From the NCBI GenBank assembly GCA_946803715.1, contig CAMPET010000100.1, positions 61,678 to 125,677 of the forward strand: a stretch of 64,000 nucleotides of DNA, read 5' to 3'. Every line of letters begins with the position of its first letter. Position 1 is the first letter of the stretch. Positions 12,458-25,420 of the stretch are shown piece by piece. Origin of the DNA: Beroe ovata (taxonomy: Eukaryota > Ctenophora > Nuda > Beroida > Beroidae). The notes under the pieces are model-generated. The model did not search any database and was not told where the DNA came from. It was given only the letters and a program-made list of their open reading frames with translations. The position numbers were made by a program, and so were the translations under genes.

Positions 12458-13816
12458 CTATCCGTTGCTACGTGATCCCTGACGACGGTTACTCTGAACA
12501 ACACTGTTGCTGGGAATTTGCCAAGGAGGGACAGGAGATCCAAGAGATCCCTTTCTCACGGGTTTATACTTCACTCCACACTCGGGTAACAGTGAACCGC
12601 CGGTATTCTGATCTGAGAGTCCTGAATCAATCTTACTCGTGACCTTGGTGAACTTCTGTCTTCCCAGAGCTGTATTCCGTTTGAACGAGCCCCCTCCACA
12701 CTTCCTGTCTCCCCAGCACGACTTGGGTCGACACAGAGAAACTCGCTGCTCCGGGGGCTGAGTGACCTGACTGCCGGGTTTCCGACTAACACATGACTTG
12801 GGTCTGGGAGGGGGAGAGGAGGGAGAGTTTTTGGGAGTTGATGAAGATGACTGAGCGATTGTTTCTAACTTGTGGTTGCTTCCCGTAGCCGGGCTTGAGT
12901 TCAGGGTATTTGAATGTGTAGTACTGTCATTGAATCCTGAGTTTTGTTTCTTGGAAATCCTACCATTTTCAGGACAACTCATGGACCGAGTGGTAGTTGG
13001 GTTGGTACTCCCTTTCTTCACTGATCCTAGCGAGCTGGACGACTTCTTGTCGGAACCCGATCCAATGCTACTGTTTGACACAGTTGGACTTGACGTCTTG
13101 ACAATGTAAGCTCGGTCCGGAATTAGCTGGAATCGTCGCCGAGACTTCTCATTGCTGGCAGCTATGTCTGCCAACAACTCTGCTATCCTGTTCTCCAGAG
13201 CCGATACTTCCTGCTCATGTTGGAGCTTCAGCTCCTCATACGCACCCTGGAGTCTGGATAGCTCCTTCTTCAGCTGCTCAATATCCGTCATCTGCAGGGA
13301 GTTTGGACGGAATTGGAGTTTATACTCATTGAGCTCGGTCTCAGCGTCTATCCGTGCTTGACACTCCCGTCCGAGACTCTCCTCATACATTGCCAACTCC
13401 TCTGTGTGACTCTTCTTCAGCATTTCAACAGTCAGGAAATGCTGCTCATTCAGAGCTGTTACTTCCAGTTGATGAGAATTTCTCACTAGTTCTAACTCCT
13501 CCTGCAATGTTCTGATCTTGTCCTTGAGATCACCCGTATCTCGCGTGTATTTCAACTCTGCCAGTTCTAACTCATTCTGGAGTCGGGTTATTTTCTGGGT
13601 CAGTTCTCCAGTGAGGTCTAGGTTCTCCGGAGTTGGCTGATCTGCTGTGATATCGGGTTTGGAACACCGTCTGATGATCACGGGCTGTTTGTAGAACGCT
13701 TGCATCTTCGCTCGACGCAGCTCATCAAGACGGCGTTTCAGCGTGGAAACTTCACTTTCCAAGTCTGTTATCCTGGACTTATACTCAAAAATAGTGGCAT
13801 GTCCGACTTTCGGCAT
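12458..13816 (-). CDS. Coiled-coil protein with Ser/Pro-rich basic C-terminus
   Basis: A single-exon open frame of 452 aa from the ATG at 13816 (MPKVGHATIFEYKSRITDL). Residues about 10-45 and 75-250 are strongly heptad-like (runs such as LQNELELAELKY, LKKELSRLQGAYEELKLQ), so a dimeric coiled coil is likely. Roughly residues 260-452 are rich in Ser, Pro, Lys and Gly, with repeated RPKSC motifs (PRPKSCVSRK and CRPKSCWGD), and look disordered and basic. No enzyme or known domain is visible and I do not recognise the family. A cytoskeletal or scaffold role is only a guess. The long, uninterrupted, compositionally sensible frame is the main evidence that it is real. Confidence 0.75.
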   Translation of the reverse strand: MPKVGHATIFEYKSRITDLESEVSTLKRRLDELRRAKMQAFYKQPVIIRRCSKPDITADQPTPENLDLTGELTQKITRLQNELELAELKYTRDTGDLKDKIRTLQEELELVRNSHQLEVTALNEQHFLTVEMLKKSHTEELAMYEESLGRECQARIDAETELNEYKLQFRPNSLQMTDIEQLKKELSRLQGAYEELKLQHEQEVSALENRIAELLADIAASNEKSRRRFQLIPDRAYIVKTSSPTVSNSSIGSGSDKKSSSSLGSVKKGSTNPTTTRSMSCPENGRISKKQNSGFNDSTTHSNTLNSSPATGSNHKLETIAQSSSSTPKNSPSSPPPRPKSCVSRKPGSQVTQPPEQRVSLCRPKSCWGDRKCGGGSFKRNTALGRQKFTKVTSKIDSGLSDQNTGGSLLPECGVKYKPVRKGSLGSPVPPWQIPSNSVVQSNRRQGSRSNG

Positions 13817-14740
13817 CTTACTCCGCAATCATGTGATATAACTTGTTCTGCAGCTGGGATGGTAACGCCATTTCAAGATAGGATCGAGTTGTAAGATACA
13901 GCCTTCAACCACTGTTTATAAAAACAAGTCTTGCAGTAGTAACGAACAACGTGAAATAACATAACAAGGTTACAACGCATGTTGCAACACACAGAGAAGC
14001 TCAGAGTGTTGTGATATGTGAAATTACATGGGATATAACGTAGTCGGAGATTGGTATGATAAGTATTATCACGTGACAATAAGCAGATCAAGGCAGGGTC
14101 TAACTGATCAAATTGAATGTCAAGCAAGATGAAGTCAAATGAAAATGTAATGCACCAGAATGTCAAGCATAATTGTGTAACATAATGGCATTGATTCAGT
14201 AAGAAATGAAAAAATAATTACTGCCAGAGTTATTGGAGTTAAGTCTTAAGATTTGCATGTCAGCATTGTAACTCATTACTCAGTATTTGTTAAGTAGAAA
14301 CATCATCACACACACAATTGTATTGAGCATGATTGAGAGGTAACGTAGCATACGCGAGCAAGAATGACGGGAATTTCCTTCCTTATTAAAAAGTCAATAA
14401 CACGGAAAAGCAAATCAAAGCAAATGATGCATCATGAGAGGGGAGCGTTAAGTAGCAGTAAACAAAAATATAACGGAGTAAATTGTTTCTAAAACACACA
14501 ATCACGCACTTGTTTGTTTCGTTGACAACTACAGCAGCAATTGGTATGTTAAATAATGTCATGATCAACGCACAAAGTGCTTGAAATACGCAGAGAATTC
14601 CGATCAAAGCAACTTACTCTCATGAATAGAGTAAAAAACTCAACAAATATTATATGAAAACAGAATAGTCATAATAAAAAATAGGCTCGCTGCAATAAAA
14701 CAGACTAAGATTGTTACTACACAATGGATTTCGTTTAACA

Positions 14741-14742
14741 CA

Positions 14743-14782
<40 letters not shown>
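14741..14782. repeat. CA microsatellite
   Basis: An uninterrupted CA dinucleotide run. Confidence 0.95.
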
Positions 14783-14786
<4 letters not shown>

Positions 14787-15248
14787 ATTGTGCACAAAAT
14801 AACGGAGGCTTGACCGAATTGTTGGATTGAGAGCGTGCTGACACAACGTGAAACGTATGAAAACTCCATATTACATGGCGCATATATCGGGGAAGAGTGC
14901 GCATGTAATATGATCACACTGGTAATATACATGTGTTGTGTGAAAGTGTCAGTGACGTGAGCGGTAACGACCTGCTGGTGCAATGGTGATTGGTGGTGAG
15001 ATTCATGGTAAAGTAAGTACAGGGGATTTGAATGTGTCACTGCGTGTTGTACTGCAAAGAGGTAGGAAAAGCAGGTCCTGGAGGAACAATGCGTCCAGCT
15101 CTGATAGTGTAGACTGACCGCTCTCAGCAATCAGTAATTGAGTCTGAAGGAGGCAGGTCGTAGTCATGACAACAAAAAGCTCCTAATGTACTCATGTACT
15201 ACTGCAGGCCTCCCCCGTGGACATATATTTCTCAAGTAGCAACTCGCA

Positions 15249-15250
<2 letters not shown>

Positions 15251-15292
<42 letters not shown>
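15251..15292. repeat. GT microsatellite
   Basis: An uninterrupted GT dinucleotide run. Confidence 0.95.
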
Positions 15293-15295
<3 letters not shown>

Positions 15296-16380
15296 TGAGC
15301 ATGAATGAAGTTGTGAGTCTGGAGAGTAGATTAATGAAGACAAGTTGGCGTTGCAGCTTCGAGGATTAAAGAGTACGGGGGAGGTGTGGGAAATTAGAGG
15401 TCACGTGAGCGCTGAGTGGTTGTTACGGTAACCATTTCACATTACCTCTCTCGATTAAGCGAATCAATTTACAGAACATGAAACATGTTGGCATGTTAGT
15501 TCTACACAGTGAGTGAGTTAGTAGGTAGGTACCTCACTTAGCATGGCCGTGAAACGTGCTTCAGGGCTAGTTTCGTGGCTGATGGGAGCTGTTACTACCA
15601 TCAATTATCACTCTAAATAACTATAAGAACATACTATCACAAACTCCCCCATAACACGTGTAATTGCGTCACGTGCTCTTGCAATATATGACGTGGTATG
15701 ACGTCTGTACGTGATCACCGATTCCTACAACTAGTGACAGGTCACAAAAGTCAGATGAATGTGACGTCACGTCAGGAAGACACACTTTCAAGGGGGGTCG
15801 AGTTTCGAAATATGAAACTTTATTCTCCTTCCTGCAGTAGCTTTGGTGACTGAAAACACACATTCCGGGACTTCAGGGCCCTTCAGTTGCCAGGTTAGAG
15901 TCAGCAGAACAAGAAGCTGGAATAGCAGAAGGAGCAGAGAGTCTGTCAGATGGTGTCAGATGGTGTGATTTGTGAATATCGCAAAACAAGTATGGTGTCA
16001 ATATATAGTATATAGCACACATATAACTAGGGTAGTTACTAGTTACTAGTGTGATCACCATGGAATGCAGGATAATGATAGATCAGTGCACTGAGTAGGT
16101 AAGGATACCTAAATTGTTCAACCAATAAATTTATACACTGTACAACCTTGACCAGAAGAACGTCCTTTTCGAACTTTCCAAACATTGTACATCTCTCATT
16201 TGGGAAAAAATAGCACGTGCACATGCTAGCATACTGGTATTTTATGTCTCATCAGATGATATCATGAACTCATTTGACGTGTACTGAATTTCAGCCGCAG
16301 GTATTCGCGTGTAAACACGGCGAAAAAGTTTTGACAGCAATATACATGATATCAATTATTATACATACTATTATAATACC

Positions 16381-16382
16381 GT

Positions 16383-16424
<42 letters not shown>

Positions 16425-16542
16425 ATCGTGTACAGTTCAGAGCTATTTATAAAACCGTCTCACTTGTCATATGGAAGAGGTGTTAGACACCCACACCCAC
16501 ACCCACACACACACACACACACCCACACACACACACACACAC
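16381..16542. repeat. GT microsatellite followed by CA/CCACAC microsatellite
   Basis: A GT run (16381-16421) and a CA/CCACAC run (16489-16542) lie about 70 bp apart in opposite sense. They could pair as a long hairpin in single-stranded form. Confidence 0.9.
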
Positions 16543-18154
16543 AATATCTGTCTGCTCTCCAAACACACAACTGGCATGATAATGAGTTGTACGATAGTGA
16601 TCTATAGTGATTATGGAAATTTATTTATTTATGGAGGTCCATTATCAACAAGATCATACGAAATGTACACACTACACATCCACTGGTTAGATAGGTTAGA
16701 TAGGTATTATACATCACACAGAATTGAAAAGTGTAGGTTTGTCACTGTGTACTGACTACTGTGTAGTGGTCACTCAGAAGTACAATAAACAAAACACGTG
16801 TACACAGTGTGAAAGCTTCATAAATATCACATTGGGTGCTGACTGGGCATCAATCCTTACACTTCTCCGCAATGAAATGCTTAATTTTTCAGCGGAACAA
16901 AGCGTTGAAGAAGTAATCACTAAAAAATACCATGAAAAAACACGTTACTGGTGTACTGATCGGATGGACAGTGTGAGCTGAGAGATAGTCTCCGTACAAA
17001 CTACAACAGTTATTGTAACCCTGGGATCGAACACTACTTTCGATGGCTATCGTTCATTGGTCATCGCAAGGCTCATTTGAGTACCTAATAGTTCATTGTA
17101 ATGCAGCAGGAACGTGTTTACCGATAACAGTACAAATGAGCAAGATAGAAAAATTGCTGCGGTTCCTGAGCAACATGTAGAACACAATCATCCACGGGAG
17201 AATATACACTCTTTCGTCAACAGTTGAATAACGTGGAAATGCTCTTCAATGCTACTCCCATTCTTACCATGTGCAAAACGATTAATCAATTCTACCAGGG
17301 GGTTAACAACACTCAGAGAGATGGTGATCGATATCATCAGCAATGATCCCACATTGACAACAATGATATCATAGGGCTTAAAACAATCTAGTCCTCCAGT
17401 AAAAATTTTATAGTTCATCATCTATTTTCGGCAACTACATAGGTATTTGTATAATATTCGGTAATTAGATGGTAGGTAGCGAGTTATTTTTTGGTTGCCT
17501 GACGTCATTCGAAACAAAAATTATTCTGTTTTTGATCACCACCAAACATTTTCTGTGAGTTATGAACAGTACAGAGTTAAAAGCGAGCTATTTATAGAAC
17601 AACATCGAATTTTACTTCCACCGTCCACCACACCCAGTGCAGTATTCGTGTACATTCTATAATACGTCATGCCGGTAATATGATAGTGAGTAAAAAGTCA
17701 CGCCCACAACATGGTGAGACAGGCGAACATGCCGGGAATCATGGAAGTGGAACTGTCACTGTTGGTGCAACTTTCTCAGTCACACCCACAATGATTTTTC
17801 TAGGTGATATAGTTCATATATAATATAGTCACGCCAGCTGTGCACATGTATATGGGGTAGTGGTAGTTATATCGGAGTTATTCTGTCATTCGTTGTGGGA
17901 TACTGTCTTGGAAGAGCGTTTTTTGAAATTAACCAAAATTTCTGCAGATGACTTCATGGGTGTTGGTAATGTTAAGAAGCGGACATTATCGCTGACTAGG
18001 TAGGTATGAATTACGAAATCAGAAAATGGAATTGTTTCAAATACTTAGATAAATCATAGCGTATTCTACCATAAAGAATTGGTATAAAGATCAATCAAGC
18101 TGAAGCAAATCAAATATCCGACATAAAGATCCGATAAAAAGCTTACATAACCAG

Positions 18155-18865
18155 CTAATACATCTTCAATGGCAAGACAGGCCATAAGATTGGCTGATTT
18201 TCATCACAGTAAGTCTCATATTTGAGACTCATTTTAGCCTCCAAACTGGCTGCTTTCTGATAGAACGGCCCATACAACTCCTTCAAACGATCTGTTCTAT
18301 CCATATTACTGTTTTGCTGATAATTCATTTTCTCCAGCTGGACCCTAGATAACTTCTCTCTTTCACTTTTCATTTTCGATCTGTGTGCAGAAGTCTGCTG
18401 GATGAAGTTCCTAAACTGATCATCATTCACTTCTTCTGCAGCAGGCAGAATCTCGTCTGGTTCTTCAGAAGACTCTGAAACCAGAGTTGATAACCGCTGA
18501 CTCCTCTGCTTCACAGTAGATCCGACTGTACTAGGGTAGGTGTTCTGAAGCCCAGAGCGGCTTGTGTTGTAATAATTCTTATGATACCCTTGATGATTCT
18601 GCTGTGCACAGTTACAAATGCTATACTGATAAACTGGGTGTTGATGATGGGAGGATTGGGGTTGATACATCTGAAAGAATGTGCCCTGACAGTTACAACG
18701 TTTGTCCTGATAGTAGCCAGAGCTGTTTGGGGATTGAATCTGATAGAAGCTATGAGATTGGTGTGAGCTTATCATCTGAATATAGGCATGCCATTGAGCA
18801 CAGTTGCAGTGCAGTGGGGTTGTTGAAGTAGTAGGAGGTATTGGTGGCATACAAGTACAAATCAT
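18155..18865 (-). CDS. Gln/Asn/Tyr-rich protein with CNC motifs, unknown function
   Basis: A single-exon open frame of 236 aa starting with ATG. The N-terminal half is low-complexity (Gln, His, Tyr, Asn, Ser) and carries three spaced Cys-Asn-Cys motifs (HCNCAQWHAYIQ, RCNCQGTFFQMYQ, ICNCAQQNHQG). The C-terminal 90 residues are charged and look conserved in style: FRNFIQQTSAHRSKMKSERE, then DRLKELYGPFYQKAASLEAK, ending CDENQPILWPVLPLKMY. I do not recognise the family. The different character of the two halves suggests a short helical domain with a disordered leader. Upstream exons are possible but none is obvious. Confidence 0.6.
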   Translation of the reverse strand: MICTCMPPIPPTTSTTPLHCNCAQWHAYIQMISSHQSHSFYQIQSPNSSGYYQDKRCNCQGTFFQMYQPQSSHHQHPVYQYSICNCAQQNHQGYHKNYYNTSRSGLQNTYPSTVGSTVKQRSQRLSTLVSESSEEPDEILPAAEEVNDDQFRNFIQQTSAHRSKMKSEREKLSRVQLEKMNYQQNSNMDRTDRLKELYGPFYQKAASLEAKMSLKYETYCDENQPILWPVLPLKMY

Positions 18866-19497
18866 AGAGACCTTGGAATTTGAGGCTATATGGATGAGGA
18901 TTTTCTTATTGTACGGTATGGATTAGCTTCAAAATTGGTAAATTCTGGTGACTGAAACTTGATAATTTTGTTTTCATTTCAATCAAATTAAAATCTAAAC
19001 AACTGTGCAGGGATTGACAATAGACTGCATATTTTGTACAATATTTTCCGGGCATTAAAGCATAATCATATAATCATCAATACCAGATACATAATACCTA
19101 TGTACTTTGACCATCAAATCAGAAAACTTGATGGCTTTTGCCTCATTCTTCAGACTTTCAAGAAAACTATATCACACTGAAAAGGTCACAAGGACTGCTA
19201 TGTAAAAGTGCTTCCATTAGTGAGGGACAGACATTCAGTTATTCTTTTCCTGGTAACTCATATAGGTACCTAATTTAAAATGAATATCTTCCAACTGAGC
19301 TAGCATTCATAAACATCGAGATATGAGGAAATTATTGTTCAAACTTCTTTTTAAGTTTGTAAGCTTGTAAAAATGATTCTTTATTAACAAATGGTTTACA
19401 GCACAGTATGTATCTGTCGGATACAAATATCTAGATCAACTGCCAAACTTATAAGAACCCAGGTGAGTTAAATTTCAACGAGAAAACATTAAATGTG
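18866..19497. other. Intergenic spacer, no gene recognised
   Basis: AT-rich sequence between two minus-strand genes. It presumably holds the 3' UTR of RNF123 and the promoter of the CNC-motif gene. Confidence 0.4.
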
Positions 19498-22400
19498 TCA
19501 TGAATTTGCATCCTTAAGATCGATGACATTGTCAATACCAGTTTTGCAAAAGAAGCATTCTTTAGAGTTATACAAATGCATGGTTATGCAAGCCCGACAT
19601 GATTGGTGGCCACATGGATTGAAGGCAGCTGATATTGGTCGGTCATAGCATATTGGACAAAGGTCTTCATCCGCTATTGTCGATTGTCGGGATTCTACAA
19701 TCATGGACCTTTGGATATCCTCAATACGACTGAGAAGATTGTCCACTTCTGCAACTTCACTTGTTGTGATAAAGTTGTAGTCAGGTCTGGATCGTTTCAA
19801 GCCAACAGTTTTGGTAGCATTGATAAAGTTTTGGAATACAACAAGGTCAAATCCACGTTCAGAGATAAGCTTCTTGAGGAATATTTCTGTAAGTAATGGT
19901 GCATTCCTGTGTAGATGAACTATGATCCCTGTAACAGCACAATTCAGCTTCAGAATATCGATAGTACTGAATCTTTGTACGATATAAGCGTCCTCAGTCA
20001 TGATTAGCTGCTTGTTCCTATTCATTATCTGGATTACCAGTTGAACCAGACGCTCCATATTTATCTCAGAAGTTGCATCATAGGTCATTGAGTCGGGGTT
20101 AGCTATCATGATTTGGGGAGACAGGGCAGAAATCATCTCCAAGAATCTGACTAAGATGATGGTCAAGTCATACCACATGAGGCAGCTTCTCTCAACTAAC
20201 GATGTGTAGGAATTCTGAGTTTTCCTGATGTCCTTTCTTGAATTCATGAACTCAGTAAGACAAGAATTCAATTGGTTGAAGACGATATTTGTGAATTTAG
20301 CTCCATTTTCACCTTGTGCCAAGAAGTTGCTGAAAAGATTCTGATACTTCACCGAAGGATTCGGTTCAACTTCATAAATACTCATGTACAGGGCAGTTCC
20401 TGCTAGAACTCCTGGGAGAAGAACCTCATGACGCTTGTTGTAGTATTCAGGGGGATCTCTGTAGGCAAAGCCATGACCCTTCCAAAACCTTATCAGCATT
20501 CGAGAGAGATGCACATAGTTTCCTTTACAGTAACTCGATACAACACTGTTCATGAAATGCTCACAATTAGACTCTGGTAGTCGTTCTAAAGCTTGTAACG
20601 TCTGAGGATAGTTGACAAAGATAACAGATGATTGTAGGATATGGTCTTTCACATCAATTGACTTGATTTGCGGGTTACAGATATGCTTAGCAAAGAAGAG
20701 TGCCAATTCACGGAACAGTGCTGGAGCTTGTCGGTGCCTCATCAAAACTTTCTGTGGGAAGCATTCCTGAAGTGCCCTGTACATATTGAGAATAGCCATC
20801 ATGTAAAATTCTGGCATGAAAATGAAAGCATCGCCATCAACTGCATCAACAGATCTGAGAAGTGTCCTCAGCATCCAGATATTATCATTCATCCTGCTCT
20901 CACTGAGGATAACAGTTTTGATCCAAGCTGTCATTCTGCTTGTTGTCACCGTGTCCTTCTCCAAAACTGCCTCACATTGCTTCAAATCTTGGAGAACCGC
21001 TTCTTCCTCAGGGGGGCAGTTGCGGATTTTTTCTTTAACGGTTTTCAGATGGGCAGCATGATCAGTCATTTCTCTACAAAATAGATCAGCCGACAGCAGA
21101 CGGCGATAAACTCCAAGATGGAAGAGAAGTGCAGTATTGTTGAGAATATGTGACATGTCATCCACTTCAGTTGGTTCTAAATTTGCAAGGAAATCTTTAT
21201 ATTCCTTCTTCAAGTGAGAATGATTGCCTCCAACTCGGGCTAACTCAGAGAAGTCTGACTGCATATTATTTGTCGTATAATATGATGGCTTGATATAAAC
21301 ACGAGATGCTGCAGCATGAGATGGATTTTCTGCAAGAGACCTGGCAATAGCTAGGAATAGGTTAGACATGAATGCTTGCTGGTGGATGGGAATATTGCGC
21401 AAGTTTGATATGGATACTGCTGCTGCAAGAATTTGGTTAATGAAGTCATTCAGGTAAGCAAGGAACTTTTTCAAATGCTTTCCCGACAATAATATGTCAA
21501 GCATTTTTGCGAACATTGCCTCGACTTGTTTGATTGCCCCATAGATGTTTTTTGTGGAATTTTCATATGACTCTTTGTGAGTGTCATTTCCAGGCCACCA
21601 GGCATGGGGTACAACAGAACATAGAAGTTGTCCATCAGGTCCCTTGAAATGTAGGAAGCGCATGAACCTGTGTCCAAATAATGGCGAGTTGATAATGATT
21701 TCACTGAATTTCGGATCAGCCAACATGTCAATGGCGAGCTGCAGCAACTGCAACTTTTGTGTTGGCTGATTTGAGTAAACACAGCAATAGGACATCAGAG
21801 CAACTGTGTGGAATAGTTCATCAACAAAACTCTCAAGTTCCCACTCATCCAAGAAAGTTGTAATTGCTTCAAAGAATCTTGCTCTCTTCTCAGGTAGTTG
21901 ACATTTCTCAGTAATAAATGGTACAATAAGTGAGTGGATTATGTATGGAGTTCTGACCAAGTGACCTATTTTGTCAAATATATGAGCCATGCTGATCTGA
22001 GTATAAAATAAATTGTTTTGCTTAGCAGAATTGAGTTGAATCTTGAGAATAGCATTCACAGATGTCAAGTATTGGTCAACGCAATACAGTTCTTCTGATG
22101 GATAAACCTGGATGGGCTCAAAACCTTCGATCTTGTAATTAAATGGTCGGTCACCAAAGTTTATCCTTATATGCTCTTCAAAGGAAAGTGATACTGCAGG
22201 AAAATATGCAAAACCAGTCCCAGTTCTAACATTTGTGAAGGCAACTCCAAGTGATACTCCATTTCTATAATATGATACTTCCCCTACATCCAAGTCTATA
22301 CAGCAGCCTATAACATCACCAACATTCCATTCTTCACCATAATCTACAGCTCCTTTGTTCCACTTCTTAATTCTTTTTCCATCAAATGCAAATGAGTTTT

Positions 22401-23193
22401 CAGTATCCCCTACTCCCTCTTGAGTTGTGAAGTTTGCAAAACTGCTGGGTGTAGTCCATCCAAGCTGCATGATTCCACGACTGAGCAATAATGCTTCATA
22501 CATCCATTTTCCTTTAGTCAATGCAGTATTAGCACAGCATGTACTGAAGTTAGATTTACCTTCAATGTCTAGCTTATCATGGCTATAAACAAAGTATCCC
22601 ATAGATCTTCCTGGATCCATTCTGACAATGGAGGGACCAAAAACACCATCAACCTCTGCTCTTTTTTTCATATCAACTGCATTATCTTTTGACTTATCAG
22701 TAGGAGTTGGTATAGAAATGGCCTGTCTTAAACGGACATCCAGACTACTGAAAATAAGGGGCTTCTCTGAATTGAACTCATCAACATTTTGCATACTATA
22801 CAGGAATGGAAATGCCTCTTGTAAGAAGCATGTCTGATCATGAGTTGATGAACCGAAGGATAAACTATTGCATAGTTCTGGAGATAGGGTGCTTCTGATG
22901 CTTTCTGAGGACTCTACTATTCTGAGCTGCCTCTTTGAATCTAGAGTGCTGAAAGGAGATTCAGTTATACACAATACTGTGAATATATGAAACAGAATAA
23001 ACTCAACTACTTTGTTCAAAATACATTTCAAAAATAGAGATTCTCTAACGACATAAATCAGCAAACTGAAAATAGTGATTGGATCATTCTTATTGCATAG
23101 TGCTTACCTGCTCCCAGATGAAGAGGGTATTTCAATATGGATTGGAGCAGCAATATCACCATTGATATCATCAGATTCCAAAGATGGGTCCAT
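19498..23193 (-). CDS. RNF123: RNF123 / KPC1 E3 ubiquitin-protein ligase
   Basis: Predicted 1178 aa (human about 1314). Exon 1 is 23193-23108 (MDPSLESDD..., donor GTAAGC). Exon 2 is one very long exon, 22948-19498 (acceptor TTTCAG). A SPRY domain lies near residues 130-300 (KGKWMYEALLLSRGIMQLGW, EEGVGDTENSFAFDG, NVGDVIGCCIDLDVG, YRNGVSLGVAF). The long helical middle contains family landmarks such as AFIFMPEFYMMAILNMYRAL. The C3HC4 RING is at the extreme C-terminus (CPICYDRPISAAFNPCGHQS to ECFFCK, about 1126-1164), with all zinc ligands present. From family knowledge, RNF123 with UBAC1 ubiquitinates p27Kip1 in the cytoplasm and also acts on NF-kB p105. The N-terminus is shorter than human and the intron count is very low for such a large gene. 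Family assignment is near certain; the first exon is slightly less so. Confidence 0.96.
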
Positions 23194-23730
23194 CAAACCT
23201 AGGTTTCACAACATGCTTATCCTGGGAGTGAAGTCAGATTACACATGAGAGGAGTTGTATCTATATTTCAATTTGGTTGTTTGTTTGTCCTTATGTCCAT
23301 CACTAAATGCATGTGCTGATTTTAAGTTAAAGTGTGTGTTGCCATGGACACATGCTACTACTGTTATAGTGAACTGGGAGCTCATTTCTGATGATGGTGC
23401 TTTGTTAACGTTTTAGTTTTCATTGATGGAATGAATGCAAGTAGGTTCTGATTCGAGCAAAAGTCAAATTTCTTTTGAGTTGACAGTTGTTGCTTCTGCT
23501 CTGCAGTTATTCTTCTCGACTCACGTTAATTACAATGTTATTTCCAATATGATTGGATTGAGCCACAATCAAAGCCATTGATAAGCATTAGATACTTGTT
23601 GGCAAAAGTGAATAAACAGTTGGTAAAAGTATACAAAAAGAGTGCAGTGGCTCAATGTGATGGCAATGTTAACTTTGTCACAACATTAAACCGCTGTAAA
23701 AACACTTGCATCAGTGCATATCATCTATAA

Positions 23731-23793
23731 GATTGCAGATGTTATACTTACATTAGCCTATAATAGGCTAATGTTAATATAACATCTGCAATC
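23731..23793. repeat. 63-bp near-perfect palindrome (hairpin)
   Basis: The left arm starting GATTGCAGATGTTATA is matched in inverted order by the right arm ending TATAACATCTGCAATC. Arms are about 31 bp with only about two mismatches, and the centre is CCTATAATAGG. Confidence 0.9.
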
Positions 23794-23883
23794 TACATCA
23801 ATTTAATTCAATTCAATTATAAATTTTTACAGCACATTGCCAAAATATCATTTCATACCTAGATATGTGGAGNTTATAATCAA

Positions 23884-23973
23884 ATAATACCTTCTGGCGT
23901 GAGGGATACGTGCGATAATGCACGAACGCAGTGAGGGCGAGCACGTATCACGAAAACAGCCAGAAGGTATTAT
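23884..23973. repeat. 90-bp foldback element
   Basis: Terminal inverted repeats ATAATACCTTCTGGC and GCCAGAAGGTATTAT enclose a core with further inverted pieces. It sits immediately right of the N at 23873. Confidence 0.75.
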
Positions 23974-25281
23974 GTGTTATAATATTCTCCATGTGATATA
24001 TAAAACAGATATATATTTCAAAACAAAAAATATATAGTCTGTCCCGGAAGAGAGAGCAGTCAAAACAACGAAGGTATTAGCTGCTATAATCTTGCACTGC
24101 GAGCACCATTATCAGAAATAGAGAGCGTGCATTATTAGCGGAAATAACGCCCGGAGAGTATTATAACAACCATTACTCATGCACAAAGTTCAATTCAATT
24201 GCCAAAATATCATTTCATACCTAGATATGTGGAGCTTCAAGTTTGTGCTGACGGCTAGCACCAAGTCAAATCTAAAATATGTTAAGAAGGCCACCCGCTA
24301 AGGACTAAATATATTATATGTGTGTCTTAAGAATATTAATTTCTTTAACTTTTAGAACTAAATACCCTCAGTAACTGGTATATACTGCTTGAATTAATCA
24401 AGCTCTTAGGGAGCTATCAATAAAATAAATAAGATAAATAACAAAATAAATAATAATTTTACAACTCAAAGGTCATGAATTCACACATAATTGCATCAAA
24501 CATCTATATTTTAATTTGGTTGTTTGTTTGTCTTTCTGTATGTCTGTCACTAAATGCATGTGCTGATTTTGAAGTTAAAGTGCGCATTGTCATGGATAGG
24601 TGCTGCTACTGTAATAGTGATCTGGGAGCTCATTTCTGATGATGGTGCTTTGATAACATTTTAGTTTTCGTTGATGGGATGAATGCAAGTATGTTCTGAT
24701 TCGAGCAACGGTAAATTCTCTCCTGAGGCGACAGTTGTTGCTTCTGCTCTGCAGTTTTTCTCATCTACTCATGGTAAAATATGTTGTTTTCAAAAACAAT
24801 ACACAGCACAAATTGAAACGATTAACAAAAGTCGGACAAGTGGGCAAGTATCATTTTCTGTGTTTATTCAAGGAAATGGCCAAATTGTATCAATTGCTCC
24901 TCCATAAAATCATTGGTTCAGTTAATTATGTTGGATTTTTATTACAGGTCATGTTTAGCTGTCGTTCAAAAGTAACATCCTGTTGTCTTTCCAAAGGGCA
25001 GCTAATCACGTCCACTTGGCAGGTTTTCTAGTAACATAATAATATAGTATTATCATATCCAAAAACAATTAAGAACTTTTGACTTCCGCAGCCGTTCAAA
25101 TGCGTAAAAATGATTTGATATGAAATTTATCCGCAGCCCGTCCGTGGCGCGCCCCTCATTCACATATCACACTGCCATGTTATCAATTTTAAATATGATG
25201 TTCCCAGTTCCCACGCTGCGTAACCCTAATTCTCCGCGGCGCGTTCATGCGCGCGCGTTTCCTTTTTACGACTTTTCAGTT

Positions 25282-25420
25282 TACTGAGTAGTTGTCTGGC
25301 GATGCTAGACCGCTGATGCAAGCCGCGATCAAAAATAAGTTGTCTGAGAATAAGTTGCGCGCGCGCGCGACGAAATTCTCGACAGGGTCTATCATCGATT
25401 GACAACTGAGTAGTATAAAA
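25282..25420. repeat. Foldback element with GCGCGC core
   Basis: Imperfect terminal inverted repeats (ACTGAGTAGTTGTC on the left, GACAACTGAGTAGT-type on the right) surround a GCGCGCGCGC core. The internal GAAATTCTCGACAGGG is shared with relatives at about 25800-25890 and 25910-26120. Confidence 0.6.

Larger units (their letters stand above)
13817..18154. other. Intergenic, 4.3 kb, no gene recognised
   Basis: AT-rich sequence holding four CA/GT microsatellites (about 14741-14782, 15251-15292, 16381-16421 and 16489-16542). A hydrophobic frame at 17188-17421 is too short to call. The region separates two minus-strand genes. Confidence 0.5.

Noticed and set aside
17188-17421. Short minus-strand frame with a hydrophobic helix and a GTAAG site, faintly like a membrane-anchor exon
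   Set aside because: No partner exons or family motifs could be found on either side.
20668-21084. Plus-strand frames opposite RNF123
   Set aside because: Antisense shadows of the RNF123 coding exon without their own motifs.
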